Shown here in pieces: positions 1-11,942 of a DNA stretch of 64,000 nucleotides. The number at the start of each line of letters is the position of its first letter. The stretch's first letter is position 1. The position numbers and the translations under genes were made by a program. Source of the stretch: Leptasterias polaris (Eukaryota > Echinodermata > Asteroidea > Forcipulatida > Asteriidae); the NCBI GenBank assembly GCA_037783415.1, contig JAZGTN010000165.1, positions 434,001 to 498,000 on the forward strand, given 5' to 3'. The notes under the pieces are model-generated. The model did not search any database and was not told the origin of the DNA. It saw only the letters and a list, made by a program, of their open reading frames with translations.

Positions 1-807
1 ACCTGTTTCCCTTTTTACCGCTTCTCCACAATAATTAACTCCCTCTTGTCGATTAATTAAATAGTTTGTAAGGTTTTTAGAATCTTATTACGAAAAAGAG
101 ACATGTTAATAACTTTTTGAGGGAAGATTTGGACGTAACTTCCAAGTATTCCAGTATAATGTACACAGTGTGCCATGCAGGTTTTTCCTCTCGCATTGCT
201 TAAAGTACATGTAAATGCTTCAACATGTTTGACCTTGTTGTAGACAAACGCAATAAAATATTCCAATTTTTTTTCCAGATTTCATATCAGTGACTTATTC
301 TCAACATTTTAAGCATATTTTTTTCCCCATAAAGAATAATTGACTGCCCTTATAGATACAAAATGGTGGCGCCCGCTACACCCGTGTACCCGTGTGCTTG
401 TTGTTAATACGGTTATGTAGGCTTGAAACGACGACAGTAATGTGTTGTATGGGGGCACTTTTCGTCAGTTGTTGCTGTGTTTACATTGAAAACATCATTC
501 CTTTGGCTGTATTAACAGATAGTATATAGTAATAATGTTGCTATTTGTTCCTAAAATTACAAAACAACAGAATAATTCAACGTTCCAAAGAAAGGTTTGC
601 TGGGTTTGGTTTTTAGTGTAAGACTATATCGACGAGTATGAGACTATCACGGTAAGTCACATTCAAGAAACTCAAGAATCTTCAGTGGCTGGTTGATCAG
701 GGGAAAAGTAGAGACAAACCATCAACAGACTATGTGAAGATGACATAGGCGGTGGGTGGTTGATATGGCATCATGAACGTCAAGTTCCCGGGAACTGATT
801 GCATGTG

Positions 808-1010
808 TGAAACCCTAGCCCTCGCAGCCAAAACCCTAGCCCTCAGCAAAAACCCACAGCCTACACCCAAACCCTAGCCATCGGCCAAAACCCTAGCCAT
901 CGGCACAAACCCTAGCCGTCGGCCCAAACCCTAGCATACACCCCAAACCCTATAGCCATCAGCCCAAAACCCTAGCTCTTAGTGTAAACCCTAGTTTACA
1001 GTCTTAACCT
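808..1010. repeat. Degenerate AAACCCTAGCC minisatellite (each unit)
   Basis: About ten imperfect copies of an 18-20 bp motif with core AAACCCTAG followed by CCATCGGC-like spacers. The same block recurs in each satellite unit that reaches this segment (for example from about 2565, 4325, 6080 and 7345). It superficially resembles a telomeric repeat, but the interspersed spacers show a degenerate minisatellite. Confidence 0.75.
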
Positions 1011-1626
1011 ATTGTCCACAACTAACCGTATAGTATCTGGAATGGAATTTTGCAACATGCCCCGCCCACCCCACGCCCACCCCTTTACCCCCCCCCCCCC
1101 TTAACAGCTAGGAAGATGAAACTTGGAAGAACAATAAATGTGGTAAAATGTGTTTGTTTGTTGAGAACTTTGTTATAAAGTTCACAATTTTAAACTCAAT
1201 ATGAATACATGGTTAAAAAAGTTGGAGGGAAAGCAAAAACGCCCCCCCCCCCAACTCAAGGCCCCCTTCCAACCTGTTTCCCTTTTTACCGCTTCTCCAC
1301 AATAATTAACTCCCTCTTGTCGATTAATTAAATAGTTTGTAAGGTTTTTAGAATCTTATTACGAAAAAGAGACATGTTAATAACTTTTTGAGGGAAGATT
1401 TGGACGTAACTTCCAAGTATTCCAGTATAATGTACACAGTGTGCCATGCAGGTTTTTCCTCTCGCATTGCTTAAAGTACATGTAAATGCTTCAACATGTT
1501 TGACCTTGTTGTAGACAAACGCAATAAAATATTCCAATTTTTTTTCCAGATTTCATATCAGTGACTTATTCTCAACATTTTAAGCATATTTTTTTCCCCA
1601 TAAAGAATAATTGACTGCCCTTATAG

Positions 1627-2107
1627 GGTGCACTACTCTAAATCGACCAAAAATTCATGCGCCAAGCTACTTATCATAATTTGTAAACCCACAACTTATT
1701 TTTAATTATAACGTTTTGGGGGTCATGCAACTAATAGAGTGTGTAATTATAGGAACTTATCACAACCTGGGGGTTCTGGGTTTCAAGTTTTGAGGAGATT
1801 TGATAAATTTGGGCTTTAAAGTTGGTCCTATTTAGCTTGGGAATTGGAGGAGTGCCTCCCGAAAACTGGCGGCAAGTCGGTTTGGGAAAAACACATTTTC
1901 GGGGGTGGTTTTTTTCTGGGGTAATTAGCAAAAATTCCAAACGGCTGACCTGCCAAAAATTGAAAAGAAATCTGAAGTTTAGTGGTCTGAAAATATATTT
2001 GATTGGTTTTCAAGAGGCTGAGAGACTTTTAACAATTTTTTGAGAATTTTTGAATATTTAGCATTTATCATTGTTTGCTATGGGAGTCTATTTAGAGGGG
2101 TGAAACC
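1627..2107. mobile_element. MITE-like insertion in satellite unit 2
   Basis: This 481-bp segment is absent from the units starting at 1 and 6540, which serve as empty sites. It is flanked by TATAG at 1622-1626 and 2108-2112. Its ends are imperfect inverted repeats: the left end GGTGCACTACTCTAAATCGA matches the reverse complement of the right end, GGTTTCACCCCTCTAAATAG, through the CTCTAAAT block. No transposase is encoded. Because TATA is self-complementary, the true target duplication could be TA, TATA or TATAG. A non-autonomous DNA transposon is the best reading; the superfamily is not assigned. Confidence 0.75.
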
Positions 2108-3383
2108 TATAGATACAAAATGGTGGCGCCCGCTACACCCGTGTACCCGTGTGCTTGTTGTTAATACGGTTATGTAGGCTTGAAACGACGACAGTAATGT
2201 GTTGTATGGGGGCACTTTTCGTCAGTTGTTGCTGTGTTTACATTGAAAACATCATTCCTTTGGCTGTATTAACAGATAGTATATAGTAATAATGTTGCTA
2301 TTTGTTCCTAAAATTACAAAACAACAGAATAATTCAACGTTCCAAAGAAAGGTTTGCTGGGTTTGGTTTTTAGTGTAAGACTATATCGACGAGTATGAGA
2401 CTATCACGGTAAGTCACATTCAAGAAACTCAAGAATCTTCAGTGGCTGGTTGATCAGGGGAAAAGTAGAGACAAACCATCAACAGACTATGTGAAGATGA
2501 CATAGGCGGTGGGTGGTTGATATGGCATCATGAACGTCAAGTTCCCGGGAACTGATTGCATGTGTGAAACCCTAGCCCTCGCAGCCAAAACCCTAGCCCT
2601 CAGCAAAAACCCACAGCCTACACCCAAACCCTAGCCATCGGCCAAAACCCTAGCCATCGGCACAAACCCTAGCCGTCGGCCCAAACCCTAGCATACACCC
2701 CAAACCCTATAGCCATCAGCCCAAAACCCTAGCTCTTAGTGTAAACCCTAGTTTACAGTCTTAACCTATTGTCCACAACTAACCGTATAGTATCTGGAAT
2801 GGAATTTTGCAACATGCCCCGCCCACCCCACGCCCACCCCTTTACCCCCCCCCCCCTTAACAGCTAGGAAGATGAAACTTGGAAGAACAATAAATGTGGT
2901 AAAATGTGTTTGTTTGTTGAGAACTTTGTTATAAAGTTCACAATTTTAAACTCAATATGAATACATGGTTAAAAAAGTTGGAGGGAAAGCAAAAACGCCC
3001 CCCCCCCCCAACTCAAGGCCCCCTTCCAACCTGTTTCCCTTTTTACCGCTTCTCCACAATAATTAACTCCCTCTTGTCGATTAATTAAATAGTTTGTAAG
3101 GTTTTTAGAATCTTATTACGAAAAAGAGACATGTTAATAACTTTTTGAGGGAAGATTTGGACGTAACTTCCAAGTATTCCAGTATAATGTACACAGTGTG
3201 CCATGCAGGTTTTTCCTCTCGCATTGCTTAAAGTACATGTAAATGCTTCAACATGTTTGACCTTGTTGTAGACAAACGCAATAAAATATTCCAATTTTTT
3301 TTCCAGATTTCATATCAGTGACTTATTCTCAACATTTTAAGCATATTTTTTTCCCCATAAAGAATAATTGACTGCCCTTATAG

Positions 3384-3864
3384 GGTGCACTACTCTAAAT
3401 CGACCAAAAATTCATGCGCCAAGCTACTTATCATAATTTGTAAACCCACAACTTATTTTTAATTATAACGTTTTGGGGGTCATGCAACTAATAGAGTGTG
3501 TAATTATAGGAACTTATCACAACCTGGGGGTTCTGGGTTTCAAGTTTTGAGGAGATTTGATAAATTTGGGCTTTAAAGTTGGTCCTATTTAGCTTGGGAA
3601 TTGGAGGAGTGCCTCCCGAAAACTGGCGGCAAGTCGGTTTGGGAAAAACACATTTTCGGGGGTGGTTTTTTTCTGGGGTAATTAGCAAAAATTCCAAACG
3701 GCTGACCTGCCAAAAATTGAAAAGAAATCTGAAGTTTAGTGGTCTGAAAATATATTTGATTGGTTTTCAAGAGGCTGAGAGACTTTTAACAATTTTTTGA
3801 GAATTTTTGAATATTTAGCATTTATCATTGTTTGCTATGGGAGTCTATTTAGAGGGGTGAAACC
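3384..3864. mobile_element. MITE-like insertion, copy in unit 3
   Basis: Same 481-bp element and same flanks as the copy at 1627-2107. It was carried along by amplification of the satellite unit and is not an independent insertion. Confidence 0.72.
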
Positions 3865-5142
3865 TATAGATACAAAATGGTGGCGCCCGCTACACCCGTG
3901 TACCCGTGTGCTTGTTGTTAATACGGTTATGTAGGCTTGAAACGACGACAGTAATGTGTTGTATGGGGGCACTTTTCGTCAGTTGTTGCTGTGTTTACAT
4001 TGAAAACATCATTCCTTTGGCTGTATTAACAGATAGTATATAGTAATAATGTTGCTATTTGTTCCTAAAATTACAAAACAACAGAATAATTCAACGTTCC
4101 AAAGAAAGGTTTGCTGGGTTTGGTTTTTAGTGTAAGACTATATCGACGAGTATGAGACTATCACGGTAAGTCACATTCAAGAAACTCAAGAATCTTCAGT
4201 GGCTGGTTGATCAGGGGAAAAGTAGAGACAAACCATCAACAGACTATGTGAAGATGACATAGGCGGTGGGTGGTTGATATGGCATCATGAACGTCAAGTT
4301 CCCGGGAACTGATTGCATGTGTGAAACCCTAGCCCTCGCAGCCAAAACCCTAGCCCTCAGCAAAAACCCACAGCCTACACCCAAACCCTAGCCATCGGCC
4401 AAAACCCTAGCCATCGGCACAAACCCTAGCCGTCGGCCCAAACCCTAGCATACACCCCAAACCCTATAGCCATCAGCCCAAAACCCTAGCTCTTAGTGTA
4501 AACCCTAGTTTACAGTCTTAACCTATTGTCCACAACTAACCGTATAGTATCTGGAATGGAATTTTGCAACATGCCCCGCCCACCCCACGCCCACCCCTTT
4601 ACCCCCCCCCCCCCTTAACAGCTAGGAAGATGAAACTTGGAAGAACAATAAATGTGGTAAAATGTGTTTGTTTGTTGAGAACTTTGTTATAAAGTTCACA
4701 ATTTTAAACTCAATATGAATACATGGTTAAAAAAGTTGGAGGGAAAGCAAAAACGCCCCCCCCCCCCCAACTCAAGGCCCCCTTCCAACCTGTTTCCCTT
4801 TTTACCGCTTCTCCACAATAATTAACTCCCTCTTGTCGATTAATTAAATAGTTTGTAAGGTTTTTAGAATCTTATTACGAAAAAGAGACATGTTAATAAC
4901 TTTTTGAGGGAAGATTTGGACGTAACTTCCAAGTATTCCAGTATAATGTACACAGTGTGCCATGCAGGTTTTTCCTCTCGCATTGCTTAAAGTACATGTA
5001 AATGCTTCAACATGTTTGACCTTGTTGTAGACAAACGCAATAAAATATTCCAATTTTTTTTCCAGATTTCATATCAGTGACTTATTCTCAACATTTTAAG
5101 CATATTTTTTTCCCCATAAAGAATAATTGACTGCCCTTATAG

Positions 5143-5623
5143 GGTGCACTACTCTAAATCGACCAAAAATTCATGCGCCAAGCTACTTATCATAATTTGT
5201 AAACCCACAACTTATTTTTAATTATAACGTTTTGGGGGTCATGCAACTAATAGAGTGTGTAATTATAGGAACTTATCACAACCTGGGGGTTCTGGGTTTC
5301 AAGTTTTGAGGAGATTTGATAAATTTGGGCTTTAAAGTTGGTCCTATTTAGCTTGGGAATTGGAGGAGTGCCTCCCGAAAACTGGCGGCAAGTCGGTTTG
5401 GGAAAAACACATTTTCGGGGGTGGTTTTTTTCTGGGGTAATTAGCAAAAATTCCAAACGGCTGACCTGCCAAAAATTGAAAAGAAATCTGAAGTTTAGTG
5501 GTCTGAAAATATATTTGATTGGTTTTCAAGAGGCTGAGAGACTTTTAACAATTTTTTGAGAATTTTTGAATATTTAGCATTTATCATTGTTTGCTATGGG
5601 AGTCTATTTAGAGGGGTGAAACC
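5143..5623. mobile_element. MITE-like insertion, copy in unit 4
   Basis: Third copy, same position within the unit as the copy at 1627-2107. Confidence 0.72.
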
Positions 5624-8163
5624 TATAGATACAAAATGGTGGCGCCCGCTACACCCGTGTACCCGTGTGCTTGTTGTTAATACGGTTATGTAGGCTTGAA
5701 ACGACGACAGTAATGTGTTGTATGGGGGCACTTTTCGTCAGTTGTTGCTGTGTTTACATTGAAAACATCATTCCTTTGGCTGTATTAACAGATAGTATAT
5801 AGTAATAATGTTGCTATTTGTTCCTAAAATTACAAAACAACAGAATAATTCAACGTTCCAAAGAAAGGTTTGCTGGGTTTGGTTTTTAGTGTAAGACTAT
5901 ATCGACGAGTATGAGACTATCACGGTAAGTCACATTCAAGAAACTCAAGAATCTTCAGTGGCTGGTTGATCAGGGGAAAAGTAGAGACAAACCATCAACA
6001 GACTATGTGAAGATGACATAGGCGGTGGGTGGTTGATATGGCATCATGAACGTCAAGTTCCCGGGAACTGATTGCATGTGTGAAACCCTAGCCCTCGCAG
6101 CCAAAACCCTAGCCCTCAGCAAAAACCCACAGCCTACACCCAAACCCTAGCCATCGGCCAAAACCCTAGCCATCGGCACAAACCCTAGCCGTCGGCCCAA
6201 ACCCTAGCATACACCCCAAACCCTATAGCCATCAGCCCAAAACCCTAGCTCTTAGTGTAAACCCTAGTTTACAGTCTTAACCTATTGTCCACAACTAACC
6301 GTATAGTATCTGGAATGGAATTTTGCAACATGCCCCGCCCACCCCACGCCCACCCCTTTACCCCCCCCCTTAACAGCTAGGAAGATGAAACTTGGAAGAA
6401 CAATAAATGTGGTAAAATGTGTTTGTTTGTTGAGAACTTTGTTATAAAGTTCACAATTTTAAACTCAATATGAATACATGGTTAAAAAAGTTGGAGGGAA
6501 AGCAAAAACGCCCCCCCCCCAACTCAAGGCCCCCTTCCAACCTGTTTCCCTTTTTACCGCTTCTCCACAATAATTAACTCCCTCTTGTCGATTAATTAAA
6601 TAGTTTGTAAGGTTTTTAGAATCTTATTACGAAAAAGAGACATGTTAATAACTTTTTGAGGGAAGATTTGGACGTAACTTCCAAGTATTCCAGTATAATG
6701 TACACAGTGTGCCATGCAGGTTTTTCCTCTCGCATTGCTTAAAGTACATGTAAATGCTTCAACATGTTTGACCTTGTTGTAGACAAACGCAATAAAATAT
6801 TCCAATTTTTTTTCCAGATTTCATATCAGTGACTTATTCTCAACATTTTAAGCATATTTTTTTCCCCATAAAGAATAATTGACTGCCCTTATAGATACAA
6901 AATGGTGGCGCCCGCTACACCCGTGTACCCGTGTGCTTGTTGTTAATACGGTTATGTAGGCTTGAAACGACGACAGTAATGTGTTGTATGGGGGCACTTT
7001 TCGTCAGTTGTTGCTGTGTTTACATTGAAAACATCATTCCTTTGGCTGTATTAACAGATAGTATATAGTAATAATGTTGCTATTTGTTCCTAAAATTACA
7101 AAACAACAGAATAATTCAACGTTCCAAAGAAAGGTTTGCTGGGTTTGGTTTTTAGTGTAAGACTATATCGACGAGTATGAGACTATCACGGTAAGTCACA
7201 TTCAAGAAACTCAAGAATCTTCAGTGGCTGGTTGATCAGGGGAAAAGTAGAGACAAACCATCAACAGACTATGTGAAGATGACATAGGCGGTGGGTGGTT
7301 GATATGGCATCATGAACGTCAAGTTCCCGGGAACTGATTGCATGTGTGAAACCCTAGCCCTCGCAGCCAAAACCCTAGCCCTCAGCAAAAACCCACAGCC
7401 TACACCCAAACCCTAGCCATCGGCCAAAACCCTAGCCATCGGCACAAACCCTAGCCGTCGGCCCAAACCCTAGCATACACCCCAAACCCTATAGCCATCA
7501 GCCCAAAACCCTAGCTCTTAGTGTAAACCCTAGTTTACAGTCTTAACCTATTGTCCACAACTAACCGTATAGTATCTGGAATGGAATTTTGCAACATGCC
7601 CCGCCCACCCCACGCCCACCCCTTTACCCCCCCCCCCTTAACAGCTAGGAAGATGAAACTTGGAAGAACAATAAATGTGGTAAAATGTGTTTGTTTGTTG
7701 AGAACTTTGTTATAAAGTTCACAATTTTAAACTCAATATGAATACATGGTTAAAAAAGTTGGAGGGAAAGCAAAAACGCCCCCCCCCCCAACTCAAGGCC
7801 CCCTTCCAACCTGTTTCCCTTTTTACCGCTTCTCCACAATAATTAACTCCCTCTTGTCGATTAATTAAATAGTTTGTAAGGTTTTTAGAATCTTATTACG
7901 AAAAAGAGACATGTTAATAACTTTTTGAGGGAAGATTTGGACGTAACTTCCAAGTATTCCAGTATAATGTACACAGTGTGCCATGCAGGTTTTTCCTCTC
8001 GCATTGCTTAAAGTACATGTAAATGCTTCAACATGTTTGACCTTGTTGTAGACAAACGCAATAAAATATTCCAATTTTTTTTCCAGATTTCATATCAGTG
8101 ACTTATTCTCAACATTTTAAGCATATTTTTTTCCCCATAAAGAATAATTGACTGCCCTTATAG

Positions 8164-8644
8164 GGTGCACTACTCTAAATCGACCAAAAATTCATGCGCC
8201 AAGCTACTTATCATAATTTGTAAACCCACAACTTATTTTTAATTATAACGTTTTGGGGGTCATGCAACTAATAGAGTGTGTAATTATAGGAACTTATCAC
8301 AACCTGGGGGTTCTGGGTTTCAAGTTTTGAGGAGATTTGATAAATTTGGGCTTTAAAGTTGGTCCTATTTAGCTTGGGAATTGGAGGAGTGCCTCCCGAA
8401 AACTGGCGGCAAGTCGGTTTGGGAAAAACACATTTTCGGGGGTGGTTTTTTTCTGGGGTAATTAGCAAAAATTCCAAACGGCTGACCTGCCAAAAATTGA
8501 AAAGAAATCTGAAGTTTAGTGGTCTGAAAATATATTTGATTGGTTTTCAAGAGGCTGAGAGACTTTTAACAATTTTTTGAGAATTTTTGAATATTTAGCA
8601 TTTATCATTGTTTGCTATGGGAGTCTATTTAGAGGGGTGAAACC
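8164..8644. mobile_element. MITE-like insertion at the array edge
   Basis: Fourth copy. Its left flank is the normal satellite sequence, but immediately right of its terminal GAAACC the sequence changes to TGATAGCC and never returns to the satellite. The element end is therefore the array boundary. Confidence 0.7.
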
Positions 8645-9425
8645 TGATAGCCAATACATAATTGCCTGAAATAGCGCCCTCTTGTGGATTAACCACCGTC
8701 TTTAGCCTACGATCACAGACTTGGGAACATTGTTTTTCGGTTTGTACACACCCTATGGCGAATTAGTCCAAAAGTGGACGGAACACTCTGATTGGTCAGA
8801 ATCTCAGAAGCCGTCAATAAAATGCACATTCAAACTTGACCGTTTATACCACGGGATATAGTACAGAAATACAACATTGAATCACATGTAACTAATCTGC
8901 CTCTGCTCAGTGATTCAACTTACAGTTTGGAAACAAAAAACCCAAAGTGATTCTAGTTTCTTAAATTCAAAATAAATAAAAACGTTGGGAAAATCATTAG
9001 ACGATTCCATTCAAATAAAGGGAACACAGTTTTTCGTTTAGTAGGGATCAGGTTATTTGTTATGTTTATTTTTCAATATTTTAAGAATACATCTAGTATT
9101 ATTTTATGTATAAATTAGAAATAGCATACAAAGCACTATAAAAATTAAAAACAATGACTCAATCGATTTTACAGAAAATGCTGAAGTGATTATAACCTAT
9201 TGGGAATAGACGCAACCAACAGGAGTTTTGTGGCCTCCTGATTTGCCATCTCTCTGGCATAGTGTTGTTATGTAAAATGTCAGTTGTGAATAAATGAATA
9301 CCATATACACAAGGGGGTCAAGTCCGAGATTGCGAGCTGAGACCGCGTGATAGCCATTCTGCGGGGGAAATTTTGTGTGGCTGATGCAGAGAAATAACCG
9401 CGATCTCAGACTTGAAATCAAGTCT
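8645..9425. other. Unique-looking intergenic sequence
   Basis: AT-rich stretch between the satellite array and the first receptor block. No frame with domain-like composition, RNA gene or clear repeat end is visible. Confidence 0.5.
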
Positions 9426-11265
9426 AGGGTTGATGTTGCTGGAAACCACGGAGCTGCTTAGAGTAACTTGCCAGAAAGCAAATGCAACGGATGATACAAT
9501 AAACAGATGGCCGAGCTGGATATACTTTTGGCAGATTTTGTACACTCGGTATGATAATACTAATAATCACAATAAGACCATTTTTTAATTGTGTGGTACC
9601 CGCTGCCGATGATTCGAACCGCCTCTAGCCATCGGGCTAGCTCAGTGGTCTAGTGGTAAGACATCTGCTCTAGCAATGCAAAGGTCGTGGGTTCAAATCC
9701 CACCCGAGTGATTTGCCTGTGGGGTTTTTTCACAGAACTCGGGAAACTACTGAGTATACAGTGCTTAACACACATCGTGTAGGGTAAAAACAAAATTATA
9801 TTAAGACCATTTTTATTGTGCGTATTTCACCCCTCAAAACATGTTTAAAAGCGCTTTACAATAGTTTACAAAATCGTAATAATTCAGCACAGTAGAATAA
9901 TACAGCAAAGAGTATTATTTAACAATATTAAACACATATTTAACAAAATTAACCAAAAGATTGGTAAAGATTTTCACGAGCCCCCCCCCAAAAAAAAAAA
10001 AACACAACATTCCCGGAAACTGCACCCCCCCCCCCCCCTTCCACCCCTGTCTCTTAGATATGTGGAATGGTCCATTCTAGGACATTAAGAATGTTCAACT
10101 CACTGTGAGCAGAGCAACTGGTAAACACAATGACATACATAACGTGTGACACCTATAGGAGCAAAGGGGCTCATAACAATCCATCGGGAATTTTTTTTTC
10201 CCTGTGACATTTTGTAGCTTTATGAAAACTTGAAAATGAAACTATTGAAAACTGGAACTAAATCTGTTCAAAAACCAACGATCTAATCTATAAATGATTA
10301 GTATAGTGGGCGGGGCTTTTTTTTCTTCTTCCTTTTTCACTTCCAAATTTGGCGTTCAGACAGAAAGTGGGCAACATCCTTTTCCTGTTCCTGCCGTCGT
10401 CTTTCAAAACACAAACAATAAACAAGGATCCAACTTTGTATTTTTGAACAACCGTTTCCTTCTTGTGAAAGTTTAGTCCACAGCCTGACAATACCTATTC
10501 ATGGGAACGACTGACTGTACAGATTTAAACGGTCATAATTAAAAAATAAACAGATAATCAGTGTGAATGTTGTATTTATTACCATTCGAACTATGTATTG
10601 TAAATCTTGATTAACATTAGATATATAGTATTTTTTTTAAGATGGGGAAGAAACGCCCTAATGTTATACGAAATGATTAATCGGTGGGCTGTTTGGACAG
10701 TTTCACTGAATAAAAAACAAATAAAAAAAAAGAATAATTGTGGCTTTGGTTTCGAATTTGTTCAACATTACATTTTAAAAACGTGGCTTGACTACAGATT
10801 GGAAGAACAATATATTTTAAATTGATTCACAAAAGAAGTTTATGCAGATAAAACAAAATGATAATAAATCCAAAAAGGAAGAACAAAGGTGATTAATTTG
10901 GTATAATATTGTTGTATAACACATGCGTATTCGTTGGTTTATTTTCGAACCGTTCTTGGGGATGGTAGTTCAGACATGCTGAATCGTTGTCCGTATAGGC
11001 TTTCGTTAGAGGTGCCCGTTAAATTTAAAGACCACTAATTTTTAAGACTATTTCTTCGTCCAATACTAACCCAGATGTTAAAATTTGTCGAAAAAATTTG
11101 GATACGATTGACGTTATTGTGCGGCTTGTGTCTAAGTTACGAATTTTGGCATAATGATAATAGTGACTTCTTATAGAGCGCTCATACTCGTCACTCGGTG
11201 ACGCTCATGGCGCCCCAACATTATTACCCCTGGCCACTAGGCCATTCATTTCATTCAATAAACCA
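9426..11265. repeat. Segmental duplication, copy A (3' flank of G1)
   Basis: About 1.8 kb alignable along nearly its whole length with 36437-38190, differing by small indels, poly-C length changes and substitutions. It lies downstream of receptor gene G1 (minus strand), just as copy B lies downstream of G2, so it belongs to the duplicated gene unit. It contains a tRNA-derived SINE, poly-C/poly-A runs and no supported coding sequence; the open frames at about 10290-10825 are short and not shared intact by copy B. Confidence 0.85.
9632..9711 (+). mobile_element. tRNA-derived SINE head (copy A)
   Basis: Contains an A-box-like TAGCTCAGTGG, a B-box GGTTCAAATCC within a perfect T-stem (GTGGG/CCCAC), and an acceptor-like CGGG/CCCG pairing. 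The D-arm carries a duplicated GTGGTCTAGTGGT and the anticodon arm does not fold properly, so this is not a tRNA gene. The body continues to about 9850. Confidence 0.65.
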
Positions 11266-11490
11266 TCAGTTCCCTGGGGAGTATACAGCCTGTGCAGCCA
11301 AGTAAGCTAAAACAATCGTGAAAGCATTTTTGCCCTCACAGGTAGCGGGTGAAGAGAAGCAATTACATACAGTAAGTATCTTGCACAAGGACACAAATGT
11401 CATGACCGGGACTCGAACCCACACCCTGATGACTCAGCTAGAACTTGAGTCTGGTGCTTCTAACCGATCGGCAAAATCACACCACGTGAA
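11190..11490 (-). mobile_element. tRNA-derived SINE, minus strand (copy A)
   Basis: On the minus strand, a tRNA-like head with B-box GGTTCGAGTCC (complement of 11404-11483) is followed by a body running toward 11190. The same SINE sits at the equivalent place near G2 (39343-39540), where its body is broken by a 1.1-kb insertion. Confidence 0.6.
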
Positions 11491-11689
11491 CAATGCTGAT
11501 AGTATTTGCGACTCATTCGTTCTTTATGAAAGAAGGCGTACGCACACTACTTGTACGTCATTATAAAAACATCATTGTTTAAAAGTTCTGTTAAGTCTGA
11601 AAGCTTTCTGATTATGAAGTTCATAAAAGAACCATTTTTAGTGAAACATTTTCCTCTGATAAGAAGTCATATCTGAAGACTGCATCTGA

Positions 11690-11900
11690 AAACCTAAATA
11701 AAAACAATAAAAAAATTTTTTTTTACTGTCTTCTCCTGACTCATACAACGGATTAAGCCCATTTTTCCAGTTTTTTTATTTCGTGTGTATGGTTGATCAC
11801 ACAAAACACTAACACTGTCTGCGACTATTTTGTCAATTCTACCAATATGTATAATGCCTGTATAATGCAGGATGTCTCCCTTCAATTTCACCATACTTTA
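11690..11900 (-). mobile_element. Relict MITE fragment near the G1 3' end
   Basis: Diverged copy of the repeat also seen at 22930-23210 (shared words include GACAGTGTT and the GATCAACCA/AATCAACCA region) and at the equivalent place beside G2 (about 39740-39900). No coding capacity. Confidence 0.45.
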
Positions 11901-11942
11901 GTTGGAGTAAAACCAGATCAGAACTTCTCGATCCACAGTTAT

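Larger units (their letters stand above)
1..8644. repeat. Satellite-like tandem array, 1.27/1.76-kb units
   Basis: Six near-identical direct units start at about 1, 1272, 3029, 4788, 6540 and 7809, with lengths 1271, 1757, 1759, 1752, 1269 and a partial 836. Long units differ from short ones by a single 481-bp insertion plus a 5-bp duplication. Within a unit there are two variable poly-C tracts, an AAACCCTAG minisatellite and AT-rich sequence. The only open frames are under 75 codons, repeat identically in each unit and resemble no family. The array runs off the left edge of the window and stops at 8644, exactly where the last insertion copy ends. Near-identity of the units implies recent amplification or homogenisation; they could also be collapsed or expanded in the assembly. 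Confidence 0.95.

Noticed and set aside
808..1010. Telomeric repeat tract
   Set aside because: Cores are separated by variable CCATCGGC-like spacers and repeat in every satellite unit; not a (TTAGGG)n tract.
57..8580. Recurring 61-74 codon frames in the satellite units
   Set aside because: Identical in every unit because the DNA is identical, no start context or domain, overlapping on both strands; not evidence of coding.
9632..9711. Functional tRNA gene
   Set aside because: Duplicated segment in the D-arm and no proper anticodon arm; duplicated with the locus and followed by a SINE body.
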